This document shows, piece after piece, positions 15,648 to 25,012 of a stretch of DNA of 64,000 nt. Positions within the stretch are counted from its first letter, which is position 1; each line of letters opens with the position of its first letter. The stretch spans positions 1-64,000 of the forward strand of contig JACPCW010000073.1 in NCBI GenBank assembly GCA_016184365.1, written 5' to 3'. Origin of the DNA: Candidatus Rokuibacteriota bacterium. GTDB lineage: Bacteria > Methylomirabilota > Methylomirabilia > Rokubacteriales > CSP1-6. The translations under genes were made by a program, and so were the position numbers. The notes beneath the pieces were generated by a model. It was given only the letters and a program-made list of their open reading frames with translations. It was not told the DNA's origin and did not search any database.

Positions 15648-18600
15648 TCAGGGCGTTGCGTGGACTTCAGTCACCACGTGCTCGACGAGGCTGGCGATGA
15701 CCGGCACGCTGTCCGCAATGCGATAGGCCCAGCGGCCGTAACGACCGTCCGCATTCACGGCGGCGACCCAGCGCGTGGCCGCGGCGACCTTCACCTCGCG
15801 TAGCGGATCGAACCCTTTCGTTTCGAGGATCAGATGCACCGGCGGACCCGACGTCAGGCGAACGATGAAATCCGGAAGGTAATCGTGCGGCTGACCGTTG
15901 TGGAAATACGGGATCGCGAAGCCGAGACCGGCGTTCTTCACGAACGTGGCAACCGTCGAATGCGTGTCGAGCACGTATGCCGCCGACTGCTCCCATTGCT
16001 TCGTGTCCGCAACGACGTAGTTCACGTGACTCTGCAGCACTTCACGCACGTCGCGGCTCGTCCAGAAGTCCACCTCCGCGGTCGACCCAGCGCTCCGGTT
16101 GCGTTCGTACCGCGGCACCTCGGGCGCCTCTCCCTGGCTGGCATCGGGCCGAATCGCCTCGGTAAGGCGCTCGATCACCCAGCCGTAGTACGGCGACAGG
16201 AAGACATCGAGCACGTTGGCCGGCAGCAAGGGCTCAAGATATTGGTGCAGGTAGCGCTCCACGATACGCGCGATCTGAGGAAAGAGCACATGCGCGGGCG
16301 CCTCGCACGCCGGCTGCGAGGCATACTCACCCGTGAGGTCCGCGGCGAGGTCGAAGACGAGCTGCTGGAAGCGGTATCCTGCACGATACGGATTCAAGTC
16401 GACGCGTTCTAGCTTGCCCGGGCCCGTCAGGGTCGGCCGTCCGCGATTGCTCGGCAGGCTCGCCTTCATCTCAACTTCAGGCGGAATCTTCATTGGATCG
16501 AGCACCAGCGGCGACACCACCGCCCAATCGACCGTCACGTGGTTCCTGATCGCCTGCTGGTATCCCTCCACGCGCGGATACGTGATGGCGAGGTGCTCCT
16601 TGCCAGGCACTGCGTGCACATGATGCCGCTTCGGTGCAGGCGGCCGGGATCCGGCCTTGTTCTCCTTGAACGGAATCACCTCGAACGGCACGCCGAAGAC
16701 TTTCGCCACTTCCTCGCTCAGCTTGCCGTCGTCGCCGATTGCGTAGTCGGACCGCCGGAGGCCGCGGCCTACCACCTGTTCGCACAGGAGCTGTGACATG
16801 AACGGCCGGAGACCGACGATGTGCGTGACCGTATTGCAGTCCCAGCCTTCCGTCAGCATGCCGACGCTGACGATGCAGCGTACGTCCCGACCTGGCGGAT
16901 GGAGCGGCTGCTCGCGCTTGCGCGCGAGATCCTCGAATCCTTCCGGATAGATCGGCCGGCCCTGTCGGTCTCGCGGCCAGTCCGTCTTGCCTACGGTATC
17001 GAGCGTCAGCCGCATCCATGCGGCGTCGTCGGTCTTCGGCTGGCCGCTGTCGGTCTCATGCACGACCTTCGAGTCGACGCGGATCGTGTTGGCGCCGCCG
17101 TTCTCGTTGCGGAATGCCGGAATGTTGGCCGAGGGGATGCCGATGGGTGGCTGGTCCAAGGCGAGCCAGTCGTAGACCACGCGCGCGATCGCGGTGTTCT
17201 TGCAGACCAGGATGAACACGGGCGGACGGGGATCTTCGCGGCGCTTCTGCCATTCCTCCCGGAGGTCGTCCCACAATCCGGCCAGCATCGCGATCGGCGT
17301 CGCGGCCCACTTCACGATCGCTTCCGGCTTCGGGCTGCCCTTGGCCGCGCCGCGTTCGGCCGGAGTCAGCTTCGGCAGGATCCAGCGCCAGATGTTGAAG
17401 TATCCGGGGATCGCCGCGCCGGTCGAGTCCCGCACGGCAAGCTGCGGAATCTTCACCAGCCCCGACTCGATGGCGTCGGTCAGCCCGAAGTCACTCACGA
17501 CCCACGGAAAGATGCGATTGGTGTCCGCGCCCATGCGGCCGAGAAAGTACGGAGTGGCGGACAGGTCAATACAGAAGTTGATCCCGCGCAACCGGTGGAT
17601 GCGGTCGAGCCCGTCCACCCAGACGGTCGCTTCCTTGAAGAAGTCCTCGCGTTCATCCTCGTCGCCAAACAGGTCCGACTCTTCGGCATCCGGCTCGTCG
17701 CGCCTGATGCGATAGGCATGATGGGCTTCGTCGTTCAGCACGAGGATATTTTGCTTGCCGCCGACCTCGCGGCCGAGCACGCGGGCAACCAGCGCGCCGT
17801 CACTTTCCACGTACCGCGTCGATTCGACTTGGACCTTGCGAAGATTGCCCTGCTTGTCGCGCTCTTCTCCGAGCACGGCGACGAGTCCGGCGGCCACCTG
17901 GCGGTCAAACTCCTCGGGCGTGAGGTATCGTCGGCCGCGAGCGGTCGTGGTGCGCGGTCCGATCGTGATCGTCTCCCGTGTTCGGACCGGCACGCCCGCG
18001 CGAGACACTCTTGCGCTCACACCGCCCGGACTCACGGCCTGCGGCTCGAACACATGCCAGTTCGTGATCAGCACCCGGCCCTTCGTCAGATCGGTCATGA
18101 GGTGAGGCGGAACCAGGTCGCGCGTCCGGTACAGACTGGCCTCGCCCTGCCGCGGATCGAGTTCACCGAGGCGACTGCGGATCGTCACGTTCGGACAGAC
18201 GACGAGCACGACGTCGGAGAAGCGTGCGTCGGCCCGGTTGGCGACCTTGTTCAGGATGCTCCACGCCGCGAGCATCCCCATGACGGTCGTCTTGCCGCTG
18301 CCTGTGGCCATCTTGCAGGCGAGCCGCTTGAACGCCGCGTAGCCGTCGCTCTTGCGGTCGTCACTCGGCTCGTCCGCAGGGACGTCGACGCCCTGGAGGA
18401 AATCGGCTCGCGCTTCGGTGAGGTAGACGATGGTCTCGGCCGCTTCCCGTTGCGCGAAGAACAGACGGTGCTCGCGCCCGTCGCGGCTCCAGTAGTCGAG
18501 CAGTTCGCTCGTCGTGCGCGTCACGCCCGGGCGTCCCGCCGCCTGCCATTCTTTCAAGCGCCGTCGTACGAGGTTGACGAGCTTCAGCTCGATCTCGATG

Positions 18601-18776
18601 CCCTTGGCACCTTCCGCTTCGGAGACGCTCACCGGTCCGGGCGGGCGGTAGAAGTAGGTCGCGGGGCGCCGATTCGGAACCTGCTGTGGCGCCTCGCCTT
18701 CGATGATCCGCCAGTGTTCGGTCGGCTCGTCGAACGGCCCGCAGAGAATCGGATCCTGGACTTCGAACCCGCTCAC
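15648..18776 (-). CDS. type III-like restriction subunit: DEAD/DEAH helicase with PD-(D/E)XK nuclease
   Basis: 1042 residues from a GTG that overlaps the ATPase stop (GTGA); the ORF upstream is out-of-frame sequence. Superfamily 2 helicase motifs occur in order: CKMATGSGKTT (Walker A, about residue 160), VLNDEAHHAYR (DEAH-type box), CIDLSATPYFLG (motif III), then GMLTEGWDCNTVTHIVGLRP and EQVVGRGLRRSDY (motifs V-VI). The C-terminus has a PD-(D/E)XK core, YLPDFIVRL and LILETKG. This is the architecture of Res subunits (the BPTD_3080-like annotation comes to mind), which translocate on DNA and cleave unmodified DNA. It works with the methyltransferase two genes upstream. Confidence 0.9.
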   Translation of the reverse strand: MSGFEVQDPILCGPFDEPTEHWRIIEGEAPQQVPNRRPATYFYRPPGPVSVSEAEGAKGIEIELKLVNLVRRRLKEWQAAGRPGVTRTTSELLDYWSRDGREHRLFFAQREAAETIVYLTEARADFLQGVDVPADEPSDDRKSDGYAAFKRLACKMATGSGKTTVMGMLAAWSILNKVANRADARFSDVVLVVCPNVTIRSRLGELDPRQGEASLYRTRDLVPPHLMTDLTKGRVLITNWHVFEPQAVSPGGVSARVSRAGVPVRTRETITIGPRTTTARGRRYLTPEEFDRQVAAGLVAVLGEERDKQGNLRKVQVESTRYVESDGALVARVLGREVGGKQNILVLNDEAHHAYRIRRDEPDAEESDLFGDEDEREDFFKEATVWVDGLDRIHRLRGINFCIDLSATPYFLGRMGADTNRIFPWVVSDFGLTDAIESGLVKIPQLAVRDSTGAAIPGYFNIWRWILPKLTPAERGAAKGSPKPEAIVKWAATPIAMLAGLWDDLREEWQKRREDPRPPVFILVCKNTAIARVVYDWLALDQPPIGIPSANIPAFRNENGGANTIRVDSKVVHETDSGQPKTDDAAWMRLTLDTVGKTDWPRDRQGRPIYPEGFEDLARKREQPLHPPGRDVRCIVSVGMLTEGWDCNTVTHIVGLRPFMSQLLCEQVVGRGLRRSDYAIGDDGKLSEEVAKVFGVPFEVIPFKENKAGSRPPAPKRHHVHAVPGKEHLAITYPRVEGYQQAIRNHVTVDWAVVSPLVLDPMKIPPEVEMKASLPSNRGRPTLTGPGKLERVDLNPYRAGYRFQQLVFDLAADLTGEYASQPACEAPAHVLFPQIARIVERYLHQYLEPLLPANVLDVFLSPYYGWVIERLTEAIRPDASQGEAPEVPRYERNRSAGSTAEVDFWTSRDVREVLQSHVNYVVADTKQWEQSAAYVLDTHSTVATFVKNAGLGFAIPYFHNGQPHDYLPDFIVRLTSGPPVHLILETKGFDPLREVKVAAATRWVAAVNADGRYGRWAYRIADSVPVIASLVEHVVTEVHATP

Positions 18777-20419
18777 AGGCCGAAGGCCTTCATGAGGCCA
18801 TCCAGCGCGCTCACGACGTCCGCGTGAATCTCGTCCGGGCGCATCACACCGGCGATCTCGTGGTAACGCGTGTACGGCAGTCCGGGAAGACCGGCGGCGG
18901 CAAGCGCCGGTGGCAGGATTTGGGTCCGGGCCTTCGTGACATTCAGATAGTCGTGGTCCGCCAGCGGCTCCCGCAGGACCGCGGGCGGTAGCTGATCCGC
19001 CAGGTACTTCTCGAGATCGGCGATGTGCGCCGGCGCCGCGGCAGCGCCGACCACGCGCTCGACGTACCGGGCGAGCGCCGCTGGATGGAGCAGGTAGCTC
19101 TCGATCTCGTATCGCCGCCACCGAAGCCGTTGGAAGCCTTGACCCTTCAGCTCGGTCGACCTGATGTCGGGATGAGCGTCGCCGTCGACCAGTTCGAGCG
19201 CCGGCAGCTTGTCGCTGACGAGTCGAAGCGCTTCATAGTGTTCGCGCGCCTTGATGCCAGGGCTGCCCGGCCTCGTTTCGGCCACGGTCGGCTTCCAGAA
19301 GAACGCACGTGATGTGAGCACGTCGTGTGCCGGGTGATTCAACACCCGCGCCCATGCGCGGAGGATCTCGAGATCGGTGTGGCCCTCGACGTACAGCACG
19401 CCAGGCGCGTTGAGGGCCTGCACGACATCGGTATGCGACAGCACGCGCAGCGACTCGATGAGCCGCGCGCGATCCTCCGTCGTCGCCAGCATCTGGGGTC
19501 CGTCGAACAGCACGCACAGCTCTCGCGGCTCGACGGCATCGATGATGACCTCGGAATGCGTGGCGATGACGAGCTGCGACCGCTGTTCCGCGGCAACCCG
19601 GCGCAGCTCGCCGTACACCGCATCCTGAAGGATCACGTGCAGATGGGCGTCCGGCTCGTCGAGGAGCAGGACCGATCCCGGGCGGGTATAGAGGAACGTC
19701 AGGAGCATGAGCACCTGCTGGAACCCGCTGCCCGCACTGCCGATGTCGAGCCGCGGACCGTTCTGGACCGACCGGTGCTCCGCGACGATATGCGCACCCG
19801 TCGCGTCCGGTGGGAGCAGATCGACCGCGAATAGACGGTGAATACATTCCTGCAGCGCCGGCCACGCCTTCTCCGAGTGGTTGGCCTCGACGAGCAGATT
19901 GCGCAGCACGTCGCCCGGTTTCGCCTGTCCGAGCAACTGGTCGATCTTGGGCCGCTGATAGACAGGCTCTTCGGTCCCCAGTCCGGACATCGCGGGCACG
20001 AACACCGTCGTGAGCGTGGCGTTTTTCAGGACATCCGGATCGGTCGCCCGCGGACGCACATAAATTTGCTCGGTGCTGTCCGCGAGGAACTCCATTGGAA
20101 TGGTCCAGCCCGCCGTACTCTGGATCTCGATCTCGACGGTGCCCTCGTAGGCGCGATCCCGCCAGAGCAGGTCGAACGTCCTGAGGGGCACGGCGCTGAA
20201 TGCCTGCCGCGCGATCGGCGCACGCGTATACCCGCCCCGATACCGGCGGAAGTCGTTCAATTCCTTCCAGCGCGTGAGCGCGAGGCTCCACGCCGAGACA
20301 GCCTGAAGGACGGAGGTCTTGCCCGTGTTGTTCGGGCCGGCGAGAACGACGTGACCGGGAAGGGTGAACGTGGCGTCGGCGAACCGTTTGAAGCGACGAA
20401 GGATGACCCGATGAATCAC
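18773..20419 (-). CDS. AAA/OLD-like ATPase with TOPRIM-type nuclease region
   Basis: 548 residues, with a GTG start overlapping the methyltransferase stop. The N-terminal ABC-type/SMC-like ATPase shows Walker A GPNNTGKTS (residues 28-36), a signature-like region SAGSGFQQVLMLL, Walker B SVLLLDEPDAHLH and the H-loop ATHSEV. The second half has TOPRIM-like acidic motifs, VLYVEGHTDLEIL (Glu) and LVDGDAHPD (Asp pair), as in OLD-family nucleases. Being locked between mod and res genes by 4-bp overlaps on both sides makes it an obligate third component of this restriction system. Its exact role (sensor, second effector or regulator) is unknown. Confidence 0.82.
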   Translation of the reverse strand: MIHRVILRRFKRFADATFTLPGHVVLAGPNNTGKTSVLQAVSAWSLALTRWKELNDFRRYRGGYTRAPIARQAFSAVPLRTFDLLWRDRAYEGTVEIEIQSTAGWTIPMEFLADSTEQIYVRPRATDPDVLKNATLTTVFVPAMSGLGTEEPVYQRPKIDQLLGQAKPGDVLRNLLVEANHSEKAWPALQECIHRLFAVDLLPPDATGAHIVAEHRSVQNGPRLDIGSAGSGFQQVLMLLTFLYTRPGSVLLLDEPDAHLHVILQDAVYGELRRVAAEQRSQLVIATHSEVIIDAVEPRELCVLFDGPQMLATTEDRARLIESLRVLSHTDVVQALNAPGVLYVEGHTDLEILRAWARVLNHPAHDVLTSRAFFWKPTVAETRPGSPGIKAREHYEALRLVSDKLPALELVDGDAHPDIRSTELKGQGFQRLRWRRYEIESYLLHPAALARYVERVVGAAAAPAHIADLEKYLADQLPPAVLREPLADHDYLNVTKARTQILPPALAAAGLPGLPYTRYHEIAGVMRPDEIHADVVSALDGLMKAFGL

Positions 20420-23184
20420 GCGCCCAGGTCTTTGAGGCTCTTGATGACGAGCAGCTCGTTACCGCGGTCATCGATGACCTTCACGGCGATCTGCCGGTGC
20501 TCGCCCGCTTCGAACGGCGCGCTCGTCGTGCCGGCGAGGTGGTCCCATACCGAATCGTCGTAGTCACGGCCGAGGGCCCGTCGGAGGTCGTTCCAGGCGC
20601 CCGTCCGCGGGAAGAACGCCTGGCTGACGTGGAAGCAGAGCCCGTTGTAGTCGGTGTCGAGGAACCAGGCCGGGACGTCATCCCCGGCGCGATGATCGGC
20701 CTTCATCGTCGTCGGGTCGAACACGTCGAGGCCGATCAGTTCCACCTCATACCGGGCCGGGTCGCCTTTGTGCTGTCCCTTGAGGGCCCGGACACGGACT
20801 TCCGGTAACCCGCATACGCTGAAGATCTGGCTCGAGCGCATGTTCTTGAGCAGGTCGCCCATCATCAGGTCGGGGGTGGCCTGCACGTAGGTGGCCGGCA
20901 ACATCCCCATGTCGGCCGCGCGGTCGATGAGCACGCGCGCGTCGGGCTGAATGGCGAAGCCGACGACATAGAGGTGCGCGTAGCCCTTGAGGTGTGCCTC
21001 GCGGAGCGCCTCGTGAACGAGCATCTGACTGATCGCGCCGTTTTCCGGCCCGAAGAGGAACGCCACGGGTTTGTCACCGTTGCCGTTCGCCACCATCGCC
21101 TCGGCTGAGAGCGACAGCGTCTTAGCCGGCGGGCGGACGTTCTTCAGCGTGAGCGTCTTGCCGCCTCCCACGTGAAACACCGGGGACTTCCGCAAGACTT
21201 CGAGCATGCGATCGATGAACGAGCCGTGGTCATCGTCGAGTCCTCGGCTCTCCGCGCCGGCTTCGGATTCCCATTCGAGCGGCGTCGGAATCGTCGCCTC
21301 GAAGGTAAAGGGCCCGGTCACGCGGACAATTTCACGGTCGACATCCGGGCGGTCAAACAGCACGATCTCTTTCGCCCGCTCGTCCCCGGCGATGCTACCT
21401 TTCGTCACATACGGCACGATACCGCCCACGTCCTCACCGCGTCGATTCTGACGCCGCGAATAGCAGAACCCAGCCGCTGGGTCGCGCGAGTCGTCCTTCA
21501 ATGCGTAGTACGGCAACGTTGCCGTCAGGAGACGTTGTCTGGTGAGCGCCAAAGGTACACGGCTCGTGTCGATCATGATCCAGCGGCGCCCCCAATGCTC
21601 AGCAACGTATGCAGTGGTACCACTGCCGCACGTCGGATCGACGACCAAGTCGCCGGGATCGGTCGCCATCAACATGCATCGCTGCACGACACGAGTGCTC
21701 GTTTGTACGACATACGTCTTGTCCGCCGGCGCAGATGTGTCAGCCCACAAGTTCGTCAAGATAGAGACGGGCGAGTCACTGAGCTTGAGCACGTATCGGA
21801 GCGTCTCACCGTCTTCGTAAGGCTCGATTCGATTCGCCTTCGCTAGCTGCTCCATGCCTTCCGGATTCGTGAACCAACTATTTCCTTCGGGCGGTCGATA
21901 GTCCTTTCCGCGAAATCTGAACGTTGCGAGTCCCGACTGGTTGACGCCTGCTGGATACAGCGAGACTAGCTGAACCGGCGTCGATCCCGGCGGAAGAAGT
22001 CGATGATTGTTGATCTCATCTGCCGTCATCTTCCGTCGACTTCCATCGGGCAACTCGACATAGTTCCAATGCGTATCGCCTTCAACGGACATGGGAACGT
22101 AATGGGGCCGGAATTTAAGCCGCTCAACGTCCCTCGCCATCCACAACAAGAAATCGGTGACGCTCTCCAAATGTCGTGAGCCGAGAGGCATCGTCTTCTT
22201 TCGGAATGGGATGATCGCAACAAGGTTGTTCGCGCCGAACACTTCGTCCAAGACTTCCCGAACATGGTGCAGGTTTTCGTCGCTGATCTGGACGAAGATG
22301 CTGCCGCTCGGCTTGAGTAGCTCGCGGCTAAGGAGGAGCCGGTCCCGCATGTACGTCAGGTACGAATGCAGCCCCAGCTCCCACGTGTCGCGATACGCCT
22401 TCACCATCTCGGGCTCGCGCGTCATGTCCTCGTCGTCGTTGTGCGACACGTCACGGCGCCGGACGAACGGCTGGAAGTTCGAGCCGAACCGAACGCCGTA
22501 CGGTGGGTCCATGTAGATCATCTGGACCTGGCCGCCGAGCCCTTCGTAATGGAGGAGCGAGCTCATGACGACGAGCGAATCGCCGAGGATCAGGCGGTTC
22601 ACCCACTTGTCCTGGTACTCGTAGGCTTTCAAAACCTGATCGGTGACCGAGTGCCGCGGGTCGCCGAACAGCTCGAACATGTCCTGCTGCTTGTCCTTCC
22701 GGTGCCCGACGAGCGTCTCGACGATCGCCTTTGTCGAGAGGCGCTCATGCACGAACAGCGGGAGCGTCGGCACGTCGAAGGACATCCGCTCGGCCTTGCC
22801 CGCCCAGTCGAGGAACGGGCGGCCGAGCCGCTTCAACTGCTCGATGGCCTCTTGGAGGTTGCGGACCGTCGCCGCGACGCGGCCGTCTCCACTGGTGAAC
22901 TCTCGGGGCTCCGGGAAGACGTAAGGTGGCGGGAGAGCTGCTGCCTCCTGGATCTTCGCCAGCAGCCACTCGCCCACTTCGCGGGCAGAGTTCTGACCGT
23001 CCCATGCAAGCGCCGGCGCGAGTGAGGAGTCGTATCGGTATGTCTGCGGCGGCCTCTTCTTCCGGAACTGCGGCTGGGTTCCGACATCCGGCCGCATCGG
23101 GCTCGTCGCATCGTAGTGCGCGTAGCTCTCGGCGACCCGCGGCGTGGCCTCGCGTGGCGGACCGGTCGTGCGTCGCTTCTTCAT
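20416..23184 (-). CDS. site-specific DNA adenine methyltransferase (type III Mod-like, beta class)
   Basis: 922 residues with a strong ribosome site (GAGGAGG). Catalytic motif IV DPPYGVRF is at residues 226-233 and the SAM motif DPTCGSGTTAYVAE follows near residue 530, the order of beta-class N6-adenine/N4-cytosine methyltransferases. The ~200 residues between them hold the target recognition region. The long C-terminal part (about 580-922) is unlike small Mod proteins and may bind the helicase or the ATPase. Part of the gene (about 21.5-22.3 kb) is clearly less GC-rich than its surroundings, suggesting horizontal transfer. First gene of the mod-ATPase-res operon. Confidence 0.92.
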   Translation of the reverse strand: MKKRRTTGPPREATPRVAESYAHYDATSPMRPDVGTQPQFRKKRPPQTYRYDSSLAPALAWDGQNSAREVGEWLLAKIQEAAALPPPYVFPEPREFTSGDGRVAATVRNLQEAIEQLKRLGRPFLDWAGKAERMSFDVPTLPLFVHERLSTKAIVETLVGHRKDKQQDMFELFGDPRHSVTDQVLKAYEYQDKWVNRLILGDSLVVMSSLLHYEGLGGQVQMIYMDPPYGVRFGSNFQPFVRRRDVSHNDDEDMTREPEMVKAYRDTWELGLHSYLTYMRDRLLLSRELLKPSGSIFVQISDENLHHVREVLDEVFGANNLVAIIPFRKKTMPLGSRHLESVTDFLLWMARDVERLKFRPHYVPMSVEGDTHWNYVELPDGSRRKMTADEINNHRLLPPGSTPVQLVSLYPAGVNQSGLATFRFRGKDYRPPEGNSWFTNPEGMEQLAKANRIEPYEDGETLRYVLKLSDSPVSILTNLWADTSAPADKTYVVQTSTRVVQRCMLMATDPGDLVVDPTCGSGTTAYVAEHWGRRWIMIDTSRVPLALTRQRLLTATLPYYALKDDSRDPAAGFCYSRRQNRRGEDVGGIVPYVTKGSIAGDERAKEIVLFDRPDVDREIVRVTGPFTFEATIPTPLEWESEAGAESRGLDDDHGSFIDRMLEVLRKSPVFHVGGGKTLTLKNVRPPAKTLSLSAEAMVANGNGDKPVAFLFGPENGAISQMLVHEALREAHLKGYAHLYVVGFAIQPDARVLIDRAADMGMLPATYVQATPDLMMGDLLKNMRSSQIFSVCGLPEVRVRALKGQHKGDPARYEVELIGLDVFDPTTMKADHRAGDDVPAWFLDTDYNGLCFHVSQAFFPRTGAWNDLRRALGRDYDDSVWDHLAGTTSAPFEAGEHRQIAVKVIDDRGNELLVIKSLKDLGA

Positions 23185-23302
23185 CGTCCTCCTCGCCGCT
23201 TGGCGCTCACGCGCGCGAGTGTAACAGGGCGGCTGTGCAGCTTACGAGCGTCAGCCGGAGGACCAGCGTGCACTCCAGGCCTTTTTTCGGCTTTCGATCC
23301 GG

Positions 23303-23348
23303 TGATGTGGATAGGCGCCGCTGTTTTATGCGGCTCCCATCCACATCA
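23303..23348. other. long hairpin overlapping the HNH stop codon
   Basis: TGATGTGGAT (23303-23312) and ATCCACATCA (23339-23348) are perfect inverted 10-mers. Inside them, GCCGC and GCGGC pair around an AT-rich loop. The outer right arm contains the HNH stop codon (TCA on the plus strand). No uridine run follows on either strand, so it is not a standard intrinsic terminator. Alternatives are an mRNA stabiliser or the end of a mobile unit carrying the HNH gene. Confidence 0.7.
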
Positions 23349-24716
23349 GGGTAGTTCCGCCTCCGAGGCGCCGATCGGGCTTCTCCGTGGCAGCGGATTG
23401 GCCCGCGGATGCAGGACGTCGATCGCCCAGCCCACGTCGAGGCGCTCTCCGTGCCAGTCGGGACATGCGGTTCGCGGATGGATGCGCAGACCGGCGTGCC
23501 TGGATCGGAGGACGTGCACCGGATCGGCGGGCACCGCGACCGGAGGCGGGACGTCGGCCAGAACGCGCCCGTCCGGTCGGCGGAACTGGAGCGCGCCGTC
23601 CGGCTGTCGAGTGACCTGGTAACCCTCCTCGTGCACCGTCCGGTGGTGGCGGCGGCAGAGCATCGCCAGATTCGACAGCGTCGTCGGGCCGCCCTCTGCC
23701 CAGTGACGGACGTGATGCCCCTCGCCGAACCGGAGTCCGCAGCCCGGGAAGCGGCAGCCGCGGTCTCGATGGTGAAGCGCCCGCCGCAGCGCCGGTGGAA
23801 TCGTTCGCGTGCGGGCGCCGACTTCCACCACTCGGCCATCGGCGTCGTGTCGCATGACGACGCGGCTGGCATCGCAGGCCAGGCGCCGGAACGTTTCCGC
23901 GGAAACGCGCACACCGTCCTCGAGCACCGACTGTCCGGGCTGGTCCGGGTCCGCCAGCGCCGCGGCATCGACATGCACCACGACCTGATACCGCTCTCCG
24001 GGCGCTCCGGGGTCGAGCCCTTGATGGAGCGCCGACGCTGCGAGCAACGCCATCGCGTCGGCGTGCTGCTGAGCCATGGTCGGAATGTCTTGTGCCGGGT
24101 CCGTCGGGCGGGCTTCGGCGCGGGTCTGCTGGTAGAGCGTCTCACGCGCCGCTTCGAGCGCCCGCTGGAGCAGAGCGCCGACCTCGGGCGCGACTCGTCC
24201 GCGGATGACGAACATGCCGTCGTCGTCCTGGTACACGTGGAGCCCGCGGCTCTTGTGCTGCCGGGCGCTCTCCTGGGCCTCGGCCTGCCGGTCTACCCGC
24301 CGCCATCCGCGGACGACCCGCTCGACATGCGCCGCCGTCCCGGCGCGAGCCACCCCCAGCAGCCGCTCTTCCGTCTCCGGCGTCGCCACCCGGGTCACGG
24401 CTCGCACCTTGGCGTACGAGATCTCCCCGCACGCGAACGCGCTCGCGATGCGCGGCAGCGTGGCCAGCGCACGCGCCACCCGGACGCGTTCCCGGGCCGC
24501 GCCCTTGTCCAGCCCCGTCCGCCAGCTCAGCCAGTCAGCGCAGGATCGGAAACCGCCGCCCCAGCCCTCCTGGGCATCGAAGTCCCGGATCAGGTCGAGG
24601 AGCCGTGCGGTTGCGGCATCGAGGTGGGCGGAGACCTCGGCGATCTCATCGCCGAGCCGTTCGAGCTTCACGAGGTGTTCCGGGGTGGGAATGATCTCCG
24701 GCGAGCGCATTTCCAT
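23346..24716 (-). CDS. DUF222 / HNH endonuclease signature protein
   Basis: 456 residues from ATG 24716, preceded by AAGGGGGA; the longer ORF to 24920 is unsupported. The long N-terminal helical DUF222 (13E12-type) region includes DWLSWRTGLDKGAARERVRV and an ISYAKVRAVTRVA block, typical for these proteins. The HNH zinc finger nuclease is CRFPGCGLRFGEGHHVRHW followed by LCRRHHRTVH. The family is multicopy in many high-GC bacteria and suspected to be mobile, with no settled role. It lies upstream of the restriction operon on the same strand, 161 bp away, and ends in a long hairpin. Confidence 0.9.
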   Translation of the reverse strand: MEMRSPEIIPTPEHLVKLERLGDEIAEVSAHLDAATARLLDLIRDFDAQEGWGGGFRSCADWLSWRTGLDKGAARERVRVARALATLPRIASAFACGEISYAKVRAVTRVATPETEERLLGVARAGTAAHVERVVRGWRRVDRQAEAQESARQHKSRGLHVYQDDDGMFVIRGRVAPEVGALLQRALEAARETLYQQTRAEARPTDPAQDIPTMAQQHADAMALLAASALHQGLDPGAPGERYQVVVHVDAAALADPDQPGQSVLEDGVRVSAETFRRLACDASRVVMRHDADGRVVEVGARTRTIPPALRRALHHRDRGCRFPGCGLRFGEGHHVRHWAEGGPTTLSNLAMLCRRHHRTVHEEGYQVTRQPDGALQFRRPDGRVLADVPPPVAVPADPVHVLRSRHAGLRIHPRTACPDWHGERLDVGWAIDVLHPRANPLPRRSPIGASEAELP

Positions 24717-25012
24717 GACGAGTCCCCCTTGTGCTGCGGCGACTCTACACCTCGATTTCCGACCCGCCGGCGAGCCCCCTGGAGGAGCGATCTCCGCGCG
24801 GCCCCGGATTTTTTCGCGTCTCGACGTCAGACCGCCATTGGTGTCCGCCTGCGGCCTTTGGGGATGGCATTTCGAGAGCACTCGCGTTCGCGGGCCGGTA
24901 GCTCTGAAAAAACGTGTCAATAGGAAAGTGCGGGTGACGGCGATGCATCACCAGCTCGATCCCGGCGCGGCACGACGAGTCCGGAACGCGTCGTCGGCGC
25001 CGCGCTCGGCGG
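24717..25012. other. 296-bp intergenic region, no gene seen
   Basis: It lies between the HNH gene start and the RND gene end. Two short A/T runs (near 24810 and 24907) stand out, but neither has a convincing hairpin in front, and the ORFs crossing it have no recognisable protein. It probably holds the HNH promoter and the 3' end of the efflux operon transcript. Confidence 0.4.

Noticed and set aside
24743-24766. TAGAGT as -10 of the HNH gene promoter
   Set aside because: No plausible -35 at 16-18 bp.
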